Positions 1 through 7,486 of a DNA stretch of 37,473 nt are shown in pieces. Below the pieces are notes generated by a model. That model was not told where the DNA came from. It worked only from the letters and a program-made list of their open reading frames with translations, and did not search any database. The translations under genes and the position numbers were made by a program. How positions within the stretch are numbered: position 1 is the stretch's first letter; each line of letters begins with the position of its first letter. The stretch comes from Spirochaetia bacterium (GTDB lineage Bacteria; Spirochaetota; Spirochaetia; B11-G9): positions 1-37,473 of the forward strand of contig JAQIBN010000066.1 of the NCBI GenBank assembly GCA_027859095.1, in the 5' to 3' direction.

Positions 1-317
1 CCAAGTTCATCACTAATAGATGCTGTAAGAAGATCCGCTCCAGATACATGACAGGCAGTTCCCTTACAAACCTTAATAAGATGTTTACCCATGGGTGTAA
101 AACGAAACTGGGAATAAAAAGTTGCCACTCCATATATATCAGATGAGGGAACCTCTATAACATCAGCTACAGCCTCTACAAGGTCATCCGGGAGATAACT
201 GTGTCTATTTTGTATTTCCTGAAGAAGGGGAATAACTTTTTCCGGTTCAGAACCTACTTGTTCAACTATTTGTTGTGCTTCTTCGAGTACAGCGTTACTG
301 CAATCCTTACATGCCAT
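1..317 (-). CDS. NuoE-like [2Fe-2S] subunit (N-terminal part, cut by window edge)
   Basis: Partial gene; about 105 residues are visible. It starts at an ATG at 317 with an AGAGAGG Shine-Dalgarno a few bases upstream. The protein begins MACKDC and runs through a helical domain into the thioredoxin-like fold typical of the 24-kDa subunit of NADH dehydrogenases and of the small subunit of NAD-linked [FeFe] hydrogenases. The motifs ATFYSQFRF and VCKGTAC hold the first two cysteines of the usual [2Fe-2S] ligand set; the other two would lie beyond the window edge. Family knowledge: such subunits pass electrons between NAD(P)H and a flavin/iron-sulfur partner. Whether it belongs to complex I, a hydrogenase or a formate dehydrogenase depends on genes outside the window. 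Confidence 0.88.
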   Translation of the reverse strand, partial: MACKDCSNAVLEEAQQIVEQVGSEPEKVIPLLQEIQNRHSYLPDDLVEAVADVIEVPSSDIYGVATFYSQFRFTPMGKHLIKVCKGTACHVSGADLLTASISDEL

Positions 318-618
318 TATAGACCTCTCTAAAAATGAAGATTAGTCATAATATTATATTAAGAGGGAAAAATACAGAAAAATATTTGTTTATTTTATAG
401 TCGAAGGTTTAAAAGAAAGATAGCTATGAAATATTATACCATTTTATAAATATTAATAATTCAGAGATTGTTTTGCATACAATTGGCAAGTACCTTCAGG
501 AACATTTAAAAGAATGGCTTTCGGGATATTAAATTTAGAATATTTTCCTGGTAATAAATTACCAGTCAATGGGCGGTTGTCCCTAGGGGACAGGGATTTG
601 TAGTTGAGGTACAGTGTT
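318..618. other. Intergenic stretch without a recognisable gene
   Basis: AT-rich spacer between the NuoE-like gene and the AbiEii remnant. The only structure I see is a near-palindrome at 578-592 (TGTCCCTAGGGGACA). A minus-strand open frame runs through 453-618 and on into the AbiEii fragment in another frame, but its translation resembles no family I know, so I do not call it a gene. Confidence 0.5.
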
Positions 619-855
619 CTACTGTATAATCTCCTTAACAATTTTTTCAACACGTTGACGCACATCTTTCCAGACCCATCCATTAAGAAAAACAGGATCC
701 GGCTCGGATTCAGCATCTTCAAACCATGAAAGACTGCGAACAGCAAGAAATCGCCCGGCATTACCGTATTTTTCACAGAAATAGTCCAACGCTTTATTAA
801 GAGAAATATCATAAACTACAGTATAACCGAAGAAAATTTGCAGACTTAGGATCAA
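619..855 (-). pseudogene. C-terminal remnant of an AbiEii/AbiGii-type nucleotidyltransferase toxin
   Basis: About 63 residues (from near position 810 to the stop at 619) read like the tail of the AbiEii/AbiGii family: ALDYFCEKYGN, then LAVRSLSWFEDAESEPDP, then a WKDVRQRVEKIVKEI helix. This corresponds to the typical 'LKALVYFEDAE.EP.P' tail. The N-terminal nucleotidyltransferase domain with its catalytic G-S...D-x-D residues is absent. The fragment is joined directly, in a different frame, to the upstream DUF6922 gene near 810-855, which fits one large deletion that removed the end of DUF6922 and most of the toxin gene. Almost certainly non-functional. Identification rests on motif recall. Confidence 0.6.
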
Positions 856-1045
856 GTTTTAATTTTGGGGAGAGATCAAGAAGTCTGGTTTTGTTATAAT
901 GAGATCGTATAAGAAGCCAGTCTTCCCATTTCCCTCGCTGCAGAACCCTTTCAATAAGCCAACGTTCATTCCGCTCAGGATCAACTTCTTTCCGCGATAC
1001 ATCCCAAAACAATTCAGGAGAAAGATTATTTATCCAAGATTTCAT
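809..1045 (-). pseudogene. DUF6922-like protein, C-terminus truncated by the deletion
   Basis: The protein beginning MKSWINNLSPELFWDV and continuing ERWLIERVLQRGKWEDW and LDPKSANFL matches the DUF6922 pattern (LSP..FWDVD, a RFIIERVLE.G..EDW helix, LDP.T.NFL). These small proteins commonly sit directly upstream of AbiEii-type nucleotidyltransferases and probably serve as the partner of that toxin. Here the reading frame leaves the family just after NFL and ends within 8 codons, exactly where the AbiEii fragment begins in another frame. I start it at the ATG at 1045 because the family homology begins there; a GTG at 1117 is also in frame. No good Shine-Dalgarno is visible. It could still give a nearly full-length DUF6922 protein, so 'pseudogene' is a judgement. 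Confidence 0.55.
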
Positions 1046-1198
1046 AATGTAATTATACACACCAGCAAAGTGGCAGACAAGTGCATAAGTAGAAGTGGTA
1101 TAAATTTGCCAGAACACACATAAAATATTATTTCAAACAGAGTAGCAAAAAAGGAATATACACAAATACTTATCCGGGCAATTAAAAGAAGGATAGTC

Positions 1199-1228
1199 AG
1201 CAGGGATACAATCAATCATATCCCTGCT
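1199..1228 (-). terminator. Hairpin downstream of the DUF1858 gene
   Basis: Perfect 10-bp inverted repeat AGCAGGGATA / TATCCCTGCT with a 10-base loop, lying 7 bases beyond the stop codon of the minus-strand DUF1858 gene. The T-rich tract after the stem on the minus strand is loose, so it is a moderate terminator candidate. Confidence 0.6.
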
Positions 1229-1234
1229 TAAAAA

Positions 1235-1453
1235 TTACTTTTTTTGTTCTACTGCTTTATTTAACGTTACAAGAAATTCATCTAATGGTTTCTTGTGAAT
1301 TTTAGCAGCCTTTTCAACTGACAAAAATCTTGTAATAATTCTTCTTAAAGAATATCTTCCCACACTTTTTATGCCCATTGCCTGCATTACATTTTCAATA
1401 TCGCCATACTTTTCTAAAATATCGAATACTCTTGTGTCTTTTGTAATTGTCAA
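1235..1453 (-). CDS. DUF1858 domain-containing small protein
   Basis: 72 residues. The TTG start at 1453 is supported by an AAGGAG ribosome-binding site about 7 bases upstream. The sequence opens ITKDTRVFDILEKYGDIENVMQAMGI, the usual opening of DUF1858 domains (also found at the N-terminus of RIC/ScdA-like and hybrid-cluster-associated proteins). The central cysteine often present in that family is not seen here. The remainder (SLRRIITRFLSVEKAAKIHKK) is helical. It is followed by its own hairpin at 1199-1228 and preceded by the multicopper oxidase, so it may be expressed with that gene or alone. The family has no established biochemical activity; a redox or iron-sulfur-related helper role is only a guess. 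Confidence 0.7.
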   Translation of the reverse strand: MTITKDTRVFDILEKYGDIENVMQAMGIKSVGRYSLRRIITRFLSVEKAAKIHKKPLDEFLVTLNKAVEQKK

Positions 1454-1515
1454 TGTTGTCTCCTTTATTTATTGTGATTGTTTATTATTAATTAAAGACG
1501 CGATAAATTGCGTCG

Positions 1516-2919
1516 CTACGGTTGCACCTCGAATTGTCCCATCATGCCATCGTCTTCATGTTCAAGGAAATGACAGTGATACATGTAGAGGCCTGTATAA
1601 TCTTCAAACTTTGTTATAAATCTAACAGTTTCCCCTGGCCAAAGGAGAACTGTATCCTTCCATCCTGATTCTGCTGGGGACGGAGGAACACCATTCCGAT
1701 CAAGAATTAGAAATTGTACATCATGAATATGAAAGGAATGAGGGATCTGCATCATTCCCATTGGCCTGTTATAGATCTCCCATATCTCGGTATTGCCAAG
1801 TTTAACAATCTCATCAATCCGGGACATATCCATCTTTTTACCATTTATACTGAAGGTTCCCATTCCTGTTTGCATCACAAATTTTCTAGTTATGTCAGCC
1901 TTGGATTCAGGAATCCTGACAATTCTGTTTAAACGGGAAGGGATAGTATCTATAGATAATGCAGAGTTTTTCTCTACTCTAAACTGTATAGCTTCAAATT
2001 CTCTCCCTTTGTAAATTTCTACTTTAAGGGACAAATATTTACCTGCTAATCCTGAAAAATTAACAATTATTTCGGCTCTTTCCCCAGGGGAGAGAACAGA
2101 GGAGTTCATTTCAACAGCTTTTTCGAGAAATCCCCCGTCTGATGCTATCTGACTAAAGGAAGTTCCATCACTAAGGCTTATTTTATACAGACTGGAATTG
2201 GATCCGTTAAGAAGCCTGAATCGGACCATGGAATCAGGTACATCCAGATAGGGTTTTACAGATCCGTTAATTGTTACAGTATTCCCTATAAGACCATTCA
2301 TTATCTCATGTCTAGAGGGTCTGTAAGCGAAGGTCCCATCATTATAAAATCTCCTATCCTGTATTATAAGAGGAATATCATTTATTCCATAATCCTTAGG
2401 AATATCCAGATTATCTGAATTCGGATCATCAATAATAAACATACCTGCCAGACCACGATAAACCTGCTCAGCAGTTGTTCCCATTATATGAGGGTGATAC
2501 CAGAGAGTAGCGGCCTGCTGATTTACTGTAAACACAGGATTCCAGGATTCTCCAGACTCAATAATCTGATGAGGGCCTCCATCAGCTTCTCCGGGAATAT
2601 GCAGACCATGCCAGTGAACTGTAGTTACTTCATTAAGGGTATTGTTAACTTTTATACTTACTTTATCGCCTTTATTTAACCGGATAGTAGGTCCCAGATA
2701 GTTGCCATTAAATCCAAGGGTTGGTGTTGCCTTAGAACCAAAAAAGGAGACACTCCCAGTTTGAACTGTTAGTTTGTAAATTTTTTCACCAGCAGATGTC
2801 CTTTCAGATTCCAGAACTGGTGGTATAAATAACTCTTGGGAAAAAGGAGTGAACCCCTGAGCAAAAATGACTAAAGGTAAAAATACCAAAGTTACAATGA
2901 AGTATTTTAAATGATTCAT
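1516..2919 (-). CDS. Exported multicopper oxidase
   Basis: 467 residues from an ATG at 2919 with an AAAGGAT ribosome-binding site; an upstream in-frame start at 2964 would place 15 extra residues before the signal peptide and is less likely. Residues 1-21 form a signal peptide (KYFIVTLVFLPLVIFAQG), so the enzyme is exported. All four copper-binding blocks are visible: HWHG (H102, H104), WYHPH (H142, H144), HSFHIH before VQF, and HCHFLEHEDDGMM (H448, C449, H450, H454, axial M459). These give a type 1 copper and the trinuclear cluster, so the enzyme should oxidise a substrate while reducing O2 to water. Family members act as Cu(I) oxidases, metal oxidases or phenol oxidases. No copper pump or chaperone gene lies beside it and no Met-rich insert is evident, so the substrate is open. 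It is an interesting gene if the host is otherwise anaerobic. Confidence 0.93.
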   Translation of the reverse strand: MNHLKYFIVTLVFLPLVIFAQGFTPFSQELFIPPVLESERTSAGEKIYKLTVQTGSVSFFGSKATPTLGFNGNYLGPTIRLNKGDKVSIKVNNTLNEVTTVHWHGLHIPGEADGGPHQIIESGESWNPVFTVNQQAATLWYHPHIMGTTAEQVYRGLAGMFIIDDPNSDNLDIPKDYGINDIPLIIQDRRFYNDGTFAYRPSRHEIMNGLIGNTVTINGSVKPYLDVPDSMVRFRLLNGSNSSLYKISLSDGTSFSQIASDGGFLEKAVEMNSSVLSPGERAEIIVNFSGLAGKYLSLKVEIYKGREFEAIQFRVEKNSALSIDTIPSRLNRIVRIPESKADITRKFVMQTGMGTFSINGKKMDMSRIDEIVKLGNTEIWEIYNRPMGMMQIPHSFHIHDVQFLILDRNGVPPSPAESGWKDTVLLWPGETVRFITKFEDYTGLYMYHCHFLEHEDDGMMGQFEVQP

Positions 2920-2995
2920 AGAAATTATCCTTTGTAAGGAAGTGTTTGAAACTCTTCCCCACAAAGATCATTAACTTTACTATTTTTGTCAAGTA

Positions 2996-3319
2996 TTATT
3001 TTAGTTCATTCTCAAAAACATCTCTAAAAACCATTAAGCCAGTCATCATCGAAGGGAACCCAGCTGTTGATGCAGTTAATAATATTGCATGTTCAATTTC
3101 TTCAAGACTGCACCCAGCATGTTCTGCCTTTTGAATATGTGTACGCAGGGCAAGTTCATGCCCCCCGGCAGTAGAAACACCTATCTTTATCAACCACCTG
3201 GTTTTATCATCCAGAGGGCCACCCTGATTATGCAGTAACTTCCCAAAGTCTTCATAAGCACCTGCAATCTCTTTATGTCTTTTGATAAAAAATCCAAAAT
3301 TATCCTCTTTCTTACCCAT
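2996..3319 (-). CDS. Carboxymuconolactone decarboxylase (AhpD-like) family protein
   Basis: 107 residues, ATG at 3319 preceded by TAGGAG. The block LDDKTRWLIKIGVSTAGGHELALRTHIQKAEHAGCSLEEIEHAILLTASTAGFP is the standard carboxymuconolactone decarboxylase/AhpD helical core. The AhpD catalytic C-x-x-C pair is missing (the equivalent region reads STAGGHEL), so alkylhydroperoxidase activity is unlikely. It lies 9 bases after pncA on the same strand and probably shares its transcript. Small relatives are often of unknown function; some bind aromatic or quinone-like molecules. Confidence 0.8.
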   Translation of the reverse strand: MGKKEDNFGFFIKRHKEIAGAYEDFGKLLHNQGGPLDDKTRWLIKIGVSTAGGHELALRTHIQKAEHAGCSLEEIEHAILLTASTAGFPSMMTGLMVFRDVFENELK

Positions 3320-3328
3320 CTACAGCTC

Positions 3329-3967
3329 CTATTTAAAATATGAAGAATCGATTATATTAATACCAGCCTGTTTCATTTCAGCCTCTTTTTCCAGAGCATA
3401 CCCAGCTGGAGCATCAATAGAACGTGTTAAATCCATTATAACATAAGTTTCAAATCCATGTTTAATAGAGTCCATAGCACTAAAAAAAACACACCAGTCA
3501 AAAGCCAGACCGCAAAGATACACTTTTTGTATACCATGATCTGTCAGATAACCCTTAAGTCCTGTGGGTGTTGTTCCATCATTCTCAAAAAATGCTGAAT
3601 AAGAATCCATCTCCAAATTTTTGCCTTTCCTAATTACTAAATCAGACTTCTCTACCTTTAAATCTGAATGAAACTCAGCACCAAATGATCCTTCAACACA
3701 ATGATCAGGCCAAAGTGTTACATCCATGCCAAAAACTTTCTTAGTACTAAAAGGTTCAAGATTATGTGTAGAGGCAAATGAGATATGAGATGGAGGATGC
3801 CAGTCTGCTGTAAGAACTATCTTTTCAAACTGTTTTCCAGGAGGGCTGATTAGATTATTGATTCCATCAACAATTTCATCTCCGCCATTTACAGCAAGAG
3901 CCCCATGGGGACAAAAATCCACTTGCAGATCAACAACTAACAATGCACTGTTTTCCAAATTATTCAT
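3329..3967 (-). CDS. pncA: Nicotinamidase / isochorismatase-family amidohydrolase
   Basis: About 212 residues. Numbered from the alternative GTG start two codons upstream (3973), the catalytic triad is D15 (VVDLQVDF), K116 (IRKG) and C161 (GLAFDWCV). The metal site is D57, H59 and H63 in ADWHPPSH, with H91 in LWPDHCVEGS. These are the nicotinamidase residues rather than those of a generic isochorismatase, so the enzyme should deamidate nicotinamide to nicotinate for NAD salvage. Length is normal. I prefer the ATG at 3967. No Shine-Dalgarno precedes either start, while a TAAACT -10-like box ends about 6 bases before the ATG (TTTTCA 17 bases further up), so a leaderless transcript is possible. 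Confidence 0.93.
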   Translation of the reverse strand: MNNLENSALLVVDLQVDFCPHGALAVNGGDEIVDGINNLISPPGKQFEKIVLTADWHPPSHISFASTHNLEPFSTKKVFGMDVTLWPDHCVEGSFGAEFHSDLKVEKSDLVIRKGKNLEMDSYSAFFENDGTTPTGLKGYLTDHGIQKVYLCGLAFDWCVFFSAMDSIKHGFETYVIMDLTRSIDAPAGYALEKEAEMKQAGINIIDSSYFK

Positions 3968-4053
3968 ATACACAGTTTACATTAAACCGTTTTCCATGAA
4001 AAGGGATTTGTAAACAGGAATTTGCCTATTATGGATCAATTACTTCTGAATAA

Positions 4054-5310
4054 TCACTTAGCTCGAGTAACTGTAATCTCTCCGGCTTTATGGAGTCCAA
4101 ATTTAGTAAGGACGGGACCAATAATTTCAAAAAATATTGAGGATGCCGTTACTGTTGTAATTACAGCTGTACCAATTGCTGCTCCCATAGGACCTAATTG
4201 GCTGAACTCCTGCTTGACTATTAAAGATAGACCTATAGCTACACCTGCCTGTGACAGAATCCCCATACCCAGATATTTCCTTATCTTTGATTCAGCCCCG
4301 CTGATGAGTGCACCAAAAAAAGCACCACTCATTAAACCTGTGGTTCTGCCAACTATATAAACGAGGCCTAAGATCCCCAAAGAAGGCAATGCAGCAAGAT
4401 GTAGATTTGCTCCTGCCAAAACAAAAAACATTACAAAAAAGAGGGGCATGACATTACGCATCTGGTCCCCTAACTGTTCCACAAGCTTACGGTTCTGTGT
4501 ATTCACAATAACCATTCCTGACACCATATTTGTCAATATCAATGACAAATTAAAAATTTTACAGAAACCTGTAATAGCTAGAACTGAACCAAATAGTATA
4601 ATAAGAAGATCTCTTTTTTGAGAAATTTTCCTGGCAAGAAATGAAAGGACAAATCCTGACAAAAAACCAAGCAGTATACTGAAAAGTATCTCTAATAAAG
4701 GTTCTGATAGCAGATTTAATATTGATTCCGAATGCCCACCCCCGGTACTGGTAATAAGATGGCTTGCAATTGCTGATGAAAATCCGAATATTATTATTCC
4801 TAGACCATCGTCAAATCCTACTACGGAGTAGAGAGCACTTGTAAGACTTCCTTTAGCCTTAAATTCCTGGATTATGGCAACAGTACCCGCAGGTGCTGAT
4901 GCCGGTGCAATTGACCCGAAGATCAGAGCCATAGGAAGATTTTTTGTAAAAATATAAACTGCAGCAGTGACAATTATAAATGCCATAAAGGATTCACTCA
5001 GAATTATCCAAATAATTGACTTCCCCTGTTTCTTCAGTGTAGAAAATTTTAATTCCAGACCAATACTTATTGCAACAAAGCTTAATGCAATATCAGTAAT
5101 AAACGAAAAACTGTTTTGAACTTCATTGGATAGAATATTTAAGAGAGAGGGGCCGAGAAATACCCCTACAATCATAAAGCCGATAATAGAAGGGAGCTTA
5201 ACGTACTTCATTATTTTGCCTGTATAGAATCCGGACATAGTAATAATTCCAGCAATCATCAATAAAGGAAGGCCCAGTGAATGTATCCAGTGTTGGAGGG
5301 TAACTACCAT
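4054..5310 (-). CDS. CPA2-family cation:proton antiporter (membrane domain only)
   Basis: 418 residues with about 12 hydrophobic segments and no cytoplasmic TrkA-N/C tail, consistent with the Na+/H+ exchanger domain of the CPA2 group. Recognisable stretches are LPSIIGFMIVGVFLGPSLL in the first third, AISIGLELKF in the next segment, and SIAPASAPAGTVAIIQEFKAKG followed by VVGFDDGLGIIIFG, where the acidic pair corresponds to the ion-binding aspartates. It should exchange Na+ or K+ for H+ across the inner membrane. The ATG overlaps the stop of the upstream EIIA gene by one base (TAATG), implying translational coupling; regulation by the two EIIA proteins of the operon is inferred from this. The C-terminus ends shortly after the last helix. 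Confidence 0.88.
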   Translation of the reverse strand: MVVTLQHWIHSLGLPLLMIAGIITMSGFYTGKIMKYVKLPSIIGFMIVGVFLGPSLLNILSNEVQNSFSFITDIALSFVAISIGLELKFSTLKKQGKSIIWIILSESFMAFIIVTAAVYIFTKNLPMALIFGSIAPASAPAGTVAIIQEFKAKGSLTSALYSVVGFDDGLGIIIFGFSSAIASHLITSTGGGHSESILNLLSEPLLEILFSILLGFLSGFVLSFLARKISQKRDLLIILFGSVLAITGFCKIFNLSLILTNMVSGMVIVNTQNRKLVEQLGDQMRNVMPLFFVMFFVLAGANLHLAALPSLGILGLVYIVGRTTGLMSGAFFGALISGAESKIRKYLGMGILSQAGVAIGLSLIVKQEFSQLGPMGAAIGTAVITTVTASSIFFEIIGPVLTKFGLHKAGEITVTRAK

Positions 5311-6122
5311 TAGAAACTTATCCCCCCACTGGTATAAAACAGATCCTGTATAGTAATCATTACCTCATCTATTGTGGGTCCGTATTCAGAAAGCATATTT
5401 ATTCTTCTGACTATATTATTGCTGGAACTCTTGTTTACTACGGCTGTTATTGTTCTGGAAAACATCCTGTTATCATTGCTCCAAAAAGTTGAAAACAGCG
5501 GCATGCTGTGAAGATAATATCCGGCATTCCTTGTTTCTGTAACAGCTATAGCAGCTCCATCTTCTGCAGAAAAGATTTCCAGAATGTCCTCGAAGACATC
5601 TTCTCTTTGGATAAATACATTGAACATACACTTGTCTCTTTGAGTAAATTCCTCTTCCGGCACATGTTCTTCCGGAGTAAGAATTGTGTAGATCCTCTCA
5701 AGGGAGTTTTCATTTTTTACAGTTTCAATAATTTCCAGGGTTTTGCTCAGCTTCGATATTGATGAAAGTATTTGAATGTGCTCATTCCTCTTTTCTTTAG
5801 GACCAATGATAAAGAAAATCAAATTTGCATATTTCCCATCTATAGATTTAAAATCAATACCACTTTTAGAAGTAATTAAACCTACAACAAACCTATTTAT
5901 TCCTTCTATGCTACAATGAGGAATGGCTAAACCCATGCCTATACCTGTAGTACTCAGATCTTCTCTGTTTTTAAGTAAGTCATACAGTTGATTTGCATTA
6001 AATTCTTTAAGAGTACCGGTTTTTACGACGAGCTCTGATATCTCTTTCAAGATATTATCTCTTGTTTTACTTTCTGAATTAATCCTGATGCAAGCTTTAT
6101 CCAAATTGTTTATCAATCCCAT
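5310..6122 (-). CDS. PTS EIIA-type regulator with a P-II-like C-terminal domain
   Basis: 270 residues. Residues 1-150 are a fructose/mannitol-type EIIA (PTS_EIIA_2) domain; the phosphoryl-accepting histidine is H69 in GMGLAIPHCSIEGI, and VVGLITSKSGIDF and KRNEHIQILSSISKL follow as in EIIA-Ntr. Residues from about 160 on (KCMFNVFIQREDVFEDILEIFSAEDG ... TVVNKSSSNNIVRRINMLSEYG-like) show the beta-alpha-beta alternation of GlnB/P-II-like sensor proteins, including the length of the loop region, though I cannot confirm that fold without a structure prediction. There is no EIIB or EIIC partner, so it should act as a regulator, not a sugar transporter. It is squeezed between an HTH-EIIA gene (1-base gap) and an antiporter gene (1-base overlap). 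Confidence 0.82.
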   Translation of the reverse strand: MGLINNLDKACIRINSESKTRDNILKEISELVVKTGTLKEFNANQLYDLLKNREDLSTTGIGMGLAIPHCSIEGINRFVVGLITSKSGIDFKSIDGKYANLIFFIIGPKEKRNEHIQILSSISKLSKTLEIIETVKNENSLERIYTILTPEEHVPEEEFTQRDKCMFNVFIQREDVFEDILEIFSAEDGAAIAVTETRNAGYYLHSMPLFSTFWSNDNRMFSRTITAVVNKSSSNNIVRRINMLSEYGPTIDEVMITIQDLFYTSGGISF

Positions 6123-6123
6123 A

Positions 6124-6813
6124 TTATTTCTCCCCTGCTTCTAATTCCAAAAATTTATTTATCACTTCCTGCTCTGAATTACACTCAACTAATTCGTTTA
6201 CAAAATCAGAATTTTTAAAAATCCTGCTCAGTCTTGAAAGCAGTTTAAGATGTACGACATCACTATCTGTGTAAACAAGACAAAAAAGCTTTGTAAGTTC
6301 ACCATCAGTGGAAGAAAAATCAATTCCATCCCGGGCAATTCCAAGTAGTATAATTGGTCGACTGGATTTATTTTGTCCCGGATTCCTTGGGTGAGGGAAC
6401 GCTACTCCAGAGCCTACTGCTGTTGATAACATCTTCTCTCTGTTGAGGAGTAATCTGTACAAATCCTGCCATTCCCCCGGAACCCCTTCAGAAACCAGAT
6501 GTTCCGCTAGTTCTCTTAAAACAGCCTCTTTGTTCTTACCTTTCAAACTTGTAAGTATGAGCTCCTGCTTGAGAATACGGGATAAGGGAACGGGAAAATC
6601 ATCAGCTTCAATAAGCTTAGCAATACCATCACTTACTTTTTTCTGCATACCCGAAACAAGCCATTCTGAAATTACAGACCTTAAAAAGCGCCACTGACCG
6701 GCAACCTTAACTGATGGGATTTCTCCCCGGGAAAGCATACGGTGAACTGTTTTTTCCGCAACTCGAAGGTAAGCAGCTACTTCACTCAATGTCAACACTT
6801 CATCTTCTTGCAT
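6124..6813 (-). CDS. Helix-turn-helix / PTS EIIA fusion regulator
   Basis: 229 residues, ATG at 6813 with an AGAGGA ribosome-binding site. Residues 5-55 are an excisionase/MerR-like winged helix (LTLSEVAAYLRVAEKTVHRMLSRGEIPSVKVAGQWRF), the helix_turn_helix_17 type that binds DNA. A linker (56-75) leads to a PTS_EIIA_2 domain at about 78-225 with the phosphorylatable H141 in GVAFPHPRNP. Domain order suggests a transcription factor whose DNA binding depends on phosphorylation by HPr, i.e. on the carbon or energy state. It is the first gene of the operon with a second EIIA and an antiporter. A palindrome between its -35 and -10 boxes suggests autoregulation. Confidence 0.88.
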   Translation of the reverse strand: MQEDEVLTLSEVAAYLRVAEKTVHRMLSRGEIPSVKVAGQWRFLRSVISEWLVSGMQKKVSDGIAKLIEADDFPVPLSRILKQELILTSLKGKNKEAVLRELAEHLVSEGVPGEWQDLYRLLLNREKMLSTAVGSGVAFPHPRNPGQNKSSRPIILLGIARDGIDFSSTDGELTKLFCLVYTDSDVVHLKLLSRLSRIFKNSDFVNELVECNSEQEVINKFLELEAGEK

Positions 6814-6839
6814 TATTGTCCTCTTTTGTCCATATTAGT

Positions 6840-6869
6840 ATCATAATGTCTTGTTTTGACAAGAGTCAA
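6840..6869 (-). promoter_or_regulatory. Promoter with embedded palindrome for the HTH-EIIA operon
   Basis: On the minus strand, TTGACT (plus-strand 6864-6869) and TATGAT (6840-6845) are separated by 18 bases. The spacer region holds the inverted repeat TCTTGTCAAAACAAGA (6849-6864), 6-bp perfect arms around CAAA. The start codon is 27 bases downstream of the -10 box with a good Shine-Dalgarno. A repressor bound there would block RNA polymerase; the obvious candidate is the HTH-EIIA protein encoded by the first gene. Confidence 0.65.
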
Positions 6870-7095
6870 GATCTAATTAGCCTAGAATTTCACTATTAAT
6901 TTTTTATTGCTGATCCAACCATAGCAGGAGACATACTACTCTTACAGTAATAAAAATTCCTAAAATACTTTCATTCATATAGAAAATGAGCATCAGTCAT
7001 CCCAGAAGGAGTGACAAAGGTGAGTTTTTTCTGTATTGTGTACAAGCAACTTATTACAAAATCAAACAAACTACAGCTTGAATCTGGAGACACGA

Positions 7096-7476
7096 ATGCC
7101 AACAGTTATGATTGTTGATGATGAAGAGTTAATCCGAAGTTTAATACGAAAAAGTCTTTTAAGATTAGGTTATAAAGTAATTGAAGCTGAGAATGGAAAA
7201 AAAGCAATGCAGCTTGTAGAAACTGAAGATATAGATCTTATTATTGCCGATCTGGTTATGCCAGAAAAAGGTGGATTAGAGTTGATAATGGAGCTGAATA
7301 ATAATTATCCTAATATTCGAAAGATTGTTATTTCCGGGAAACTACCTGTTAATAATGAATCTATATCAGGCCTGGCTGAAGATTTTGATGTAAAGGCAGT
7401 ATTTTCAAAACCTTTTGAAATATTTGATCTTCTAAAGGTAGTTAAATCATTAATTCCGGTTACAAATCCCGAATAA
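7096..7476 (+). CDS. Stand-alone receiver-domain response regulator (CheY-like)
   Basis: 126 residues: a single receiver domain. The acidic pocket is D8/D9 (IVDDEE), the phosphorylation site is D52 (LIIADLVMPEKGG), and the conserved lysine is in VFSKPFE. There is no output domain, so it would signal by binding another protein. I chose the ATG at 7096 because TGGAG lies 6 bases upstream and the beta-1 strand (TVMIVDD) starts right after; a TTG at 7036 would add 20 residues unrelated to the family. No histidine kinase is adjacent, so the partner is unknown. It converges on argA with a 10-base gap. Confidence 0.85.
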   Translation: MPTVMIVDDEELIRSLIRKSLLRLGYKVIEAENGKKAMQLVETEDIDLIIADLVMPEKGGLELIMELNNNYPNIRKIVISGKLPVNNESISGLAEDFDVKAVFSKPFEIFDLLKVVKSLIPVTNPE

Positions 7477-7486
7477 ACAATCAAAT

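Noticed and set aside
453-812. A 119-codon minus-strand open frame
   Set aside because: It overlaps the AbiEii fragment in another frame, resembles no family, and contains no ribosome-binding site; treated as a chance frame.
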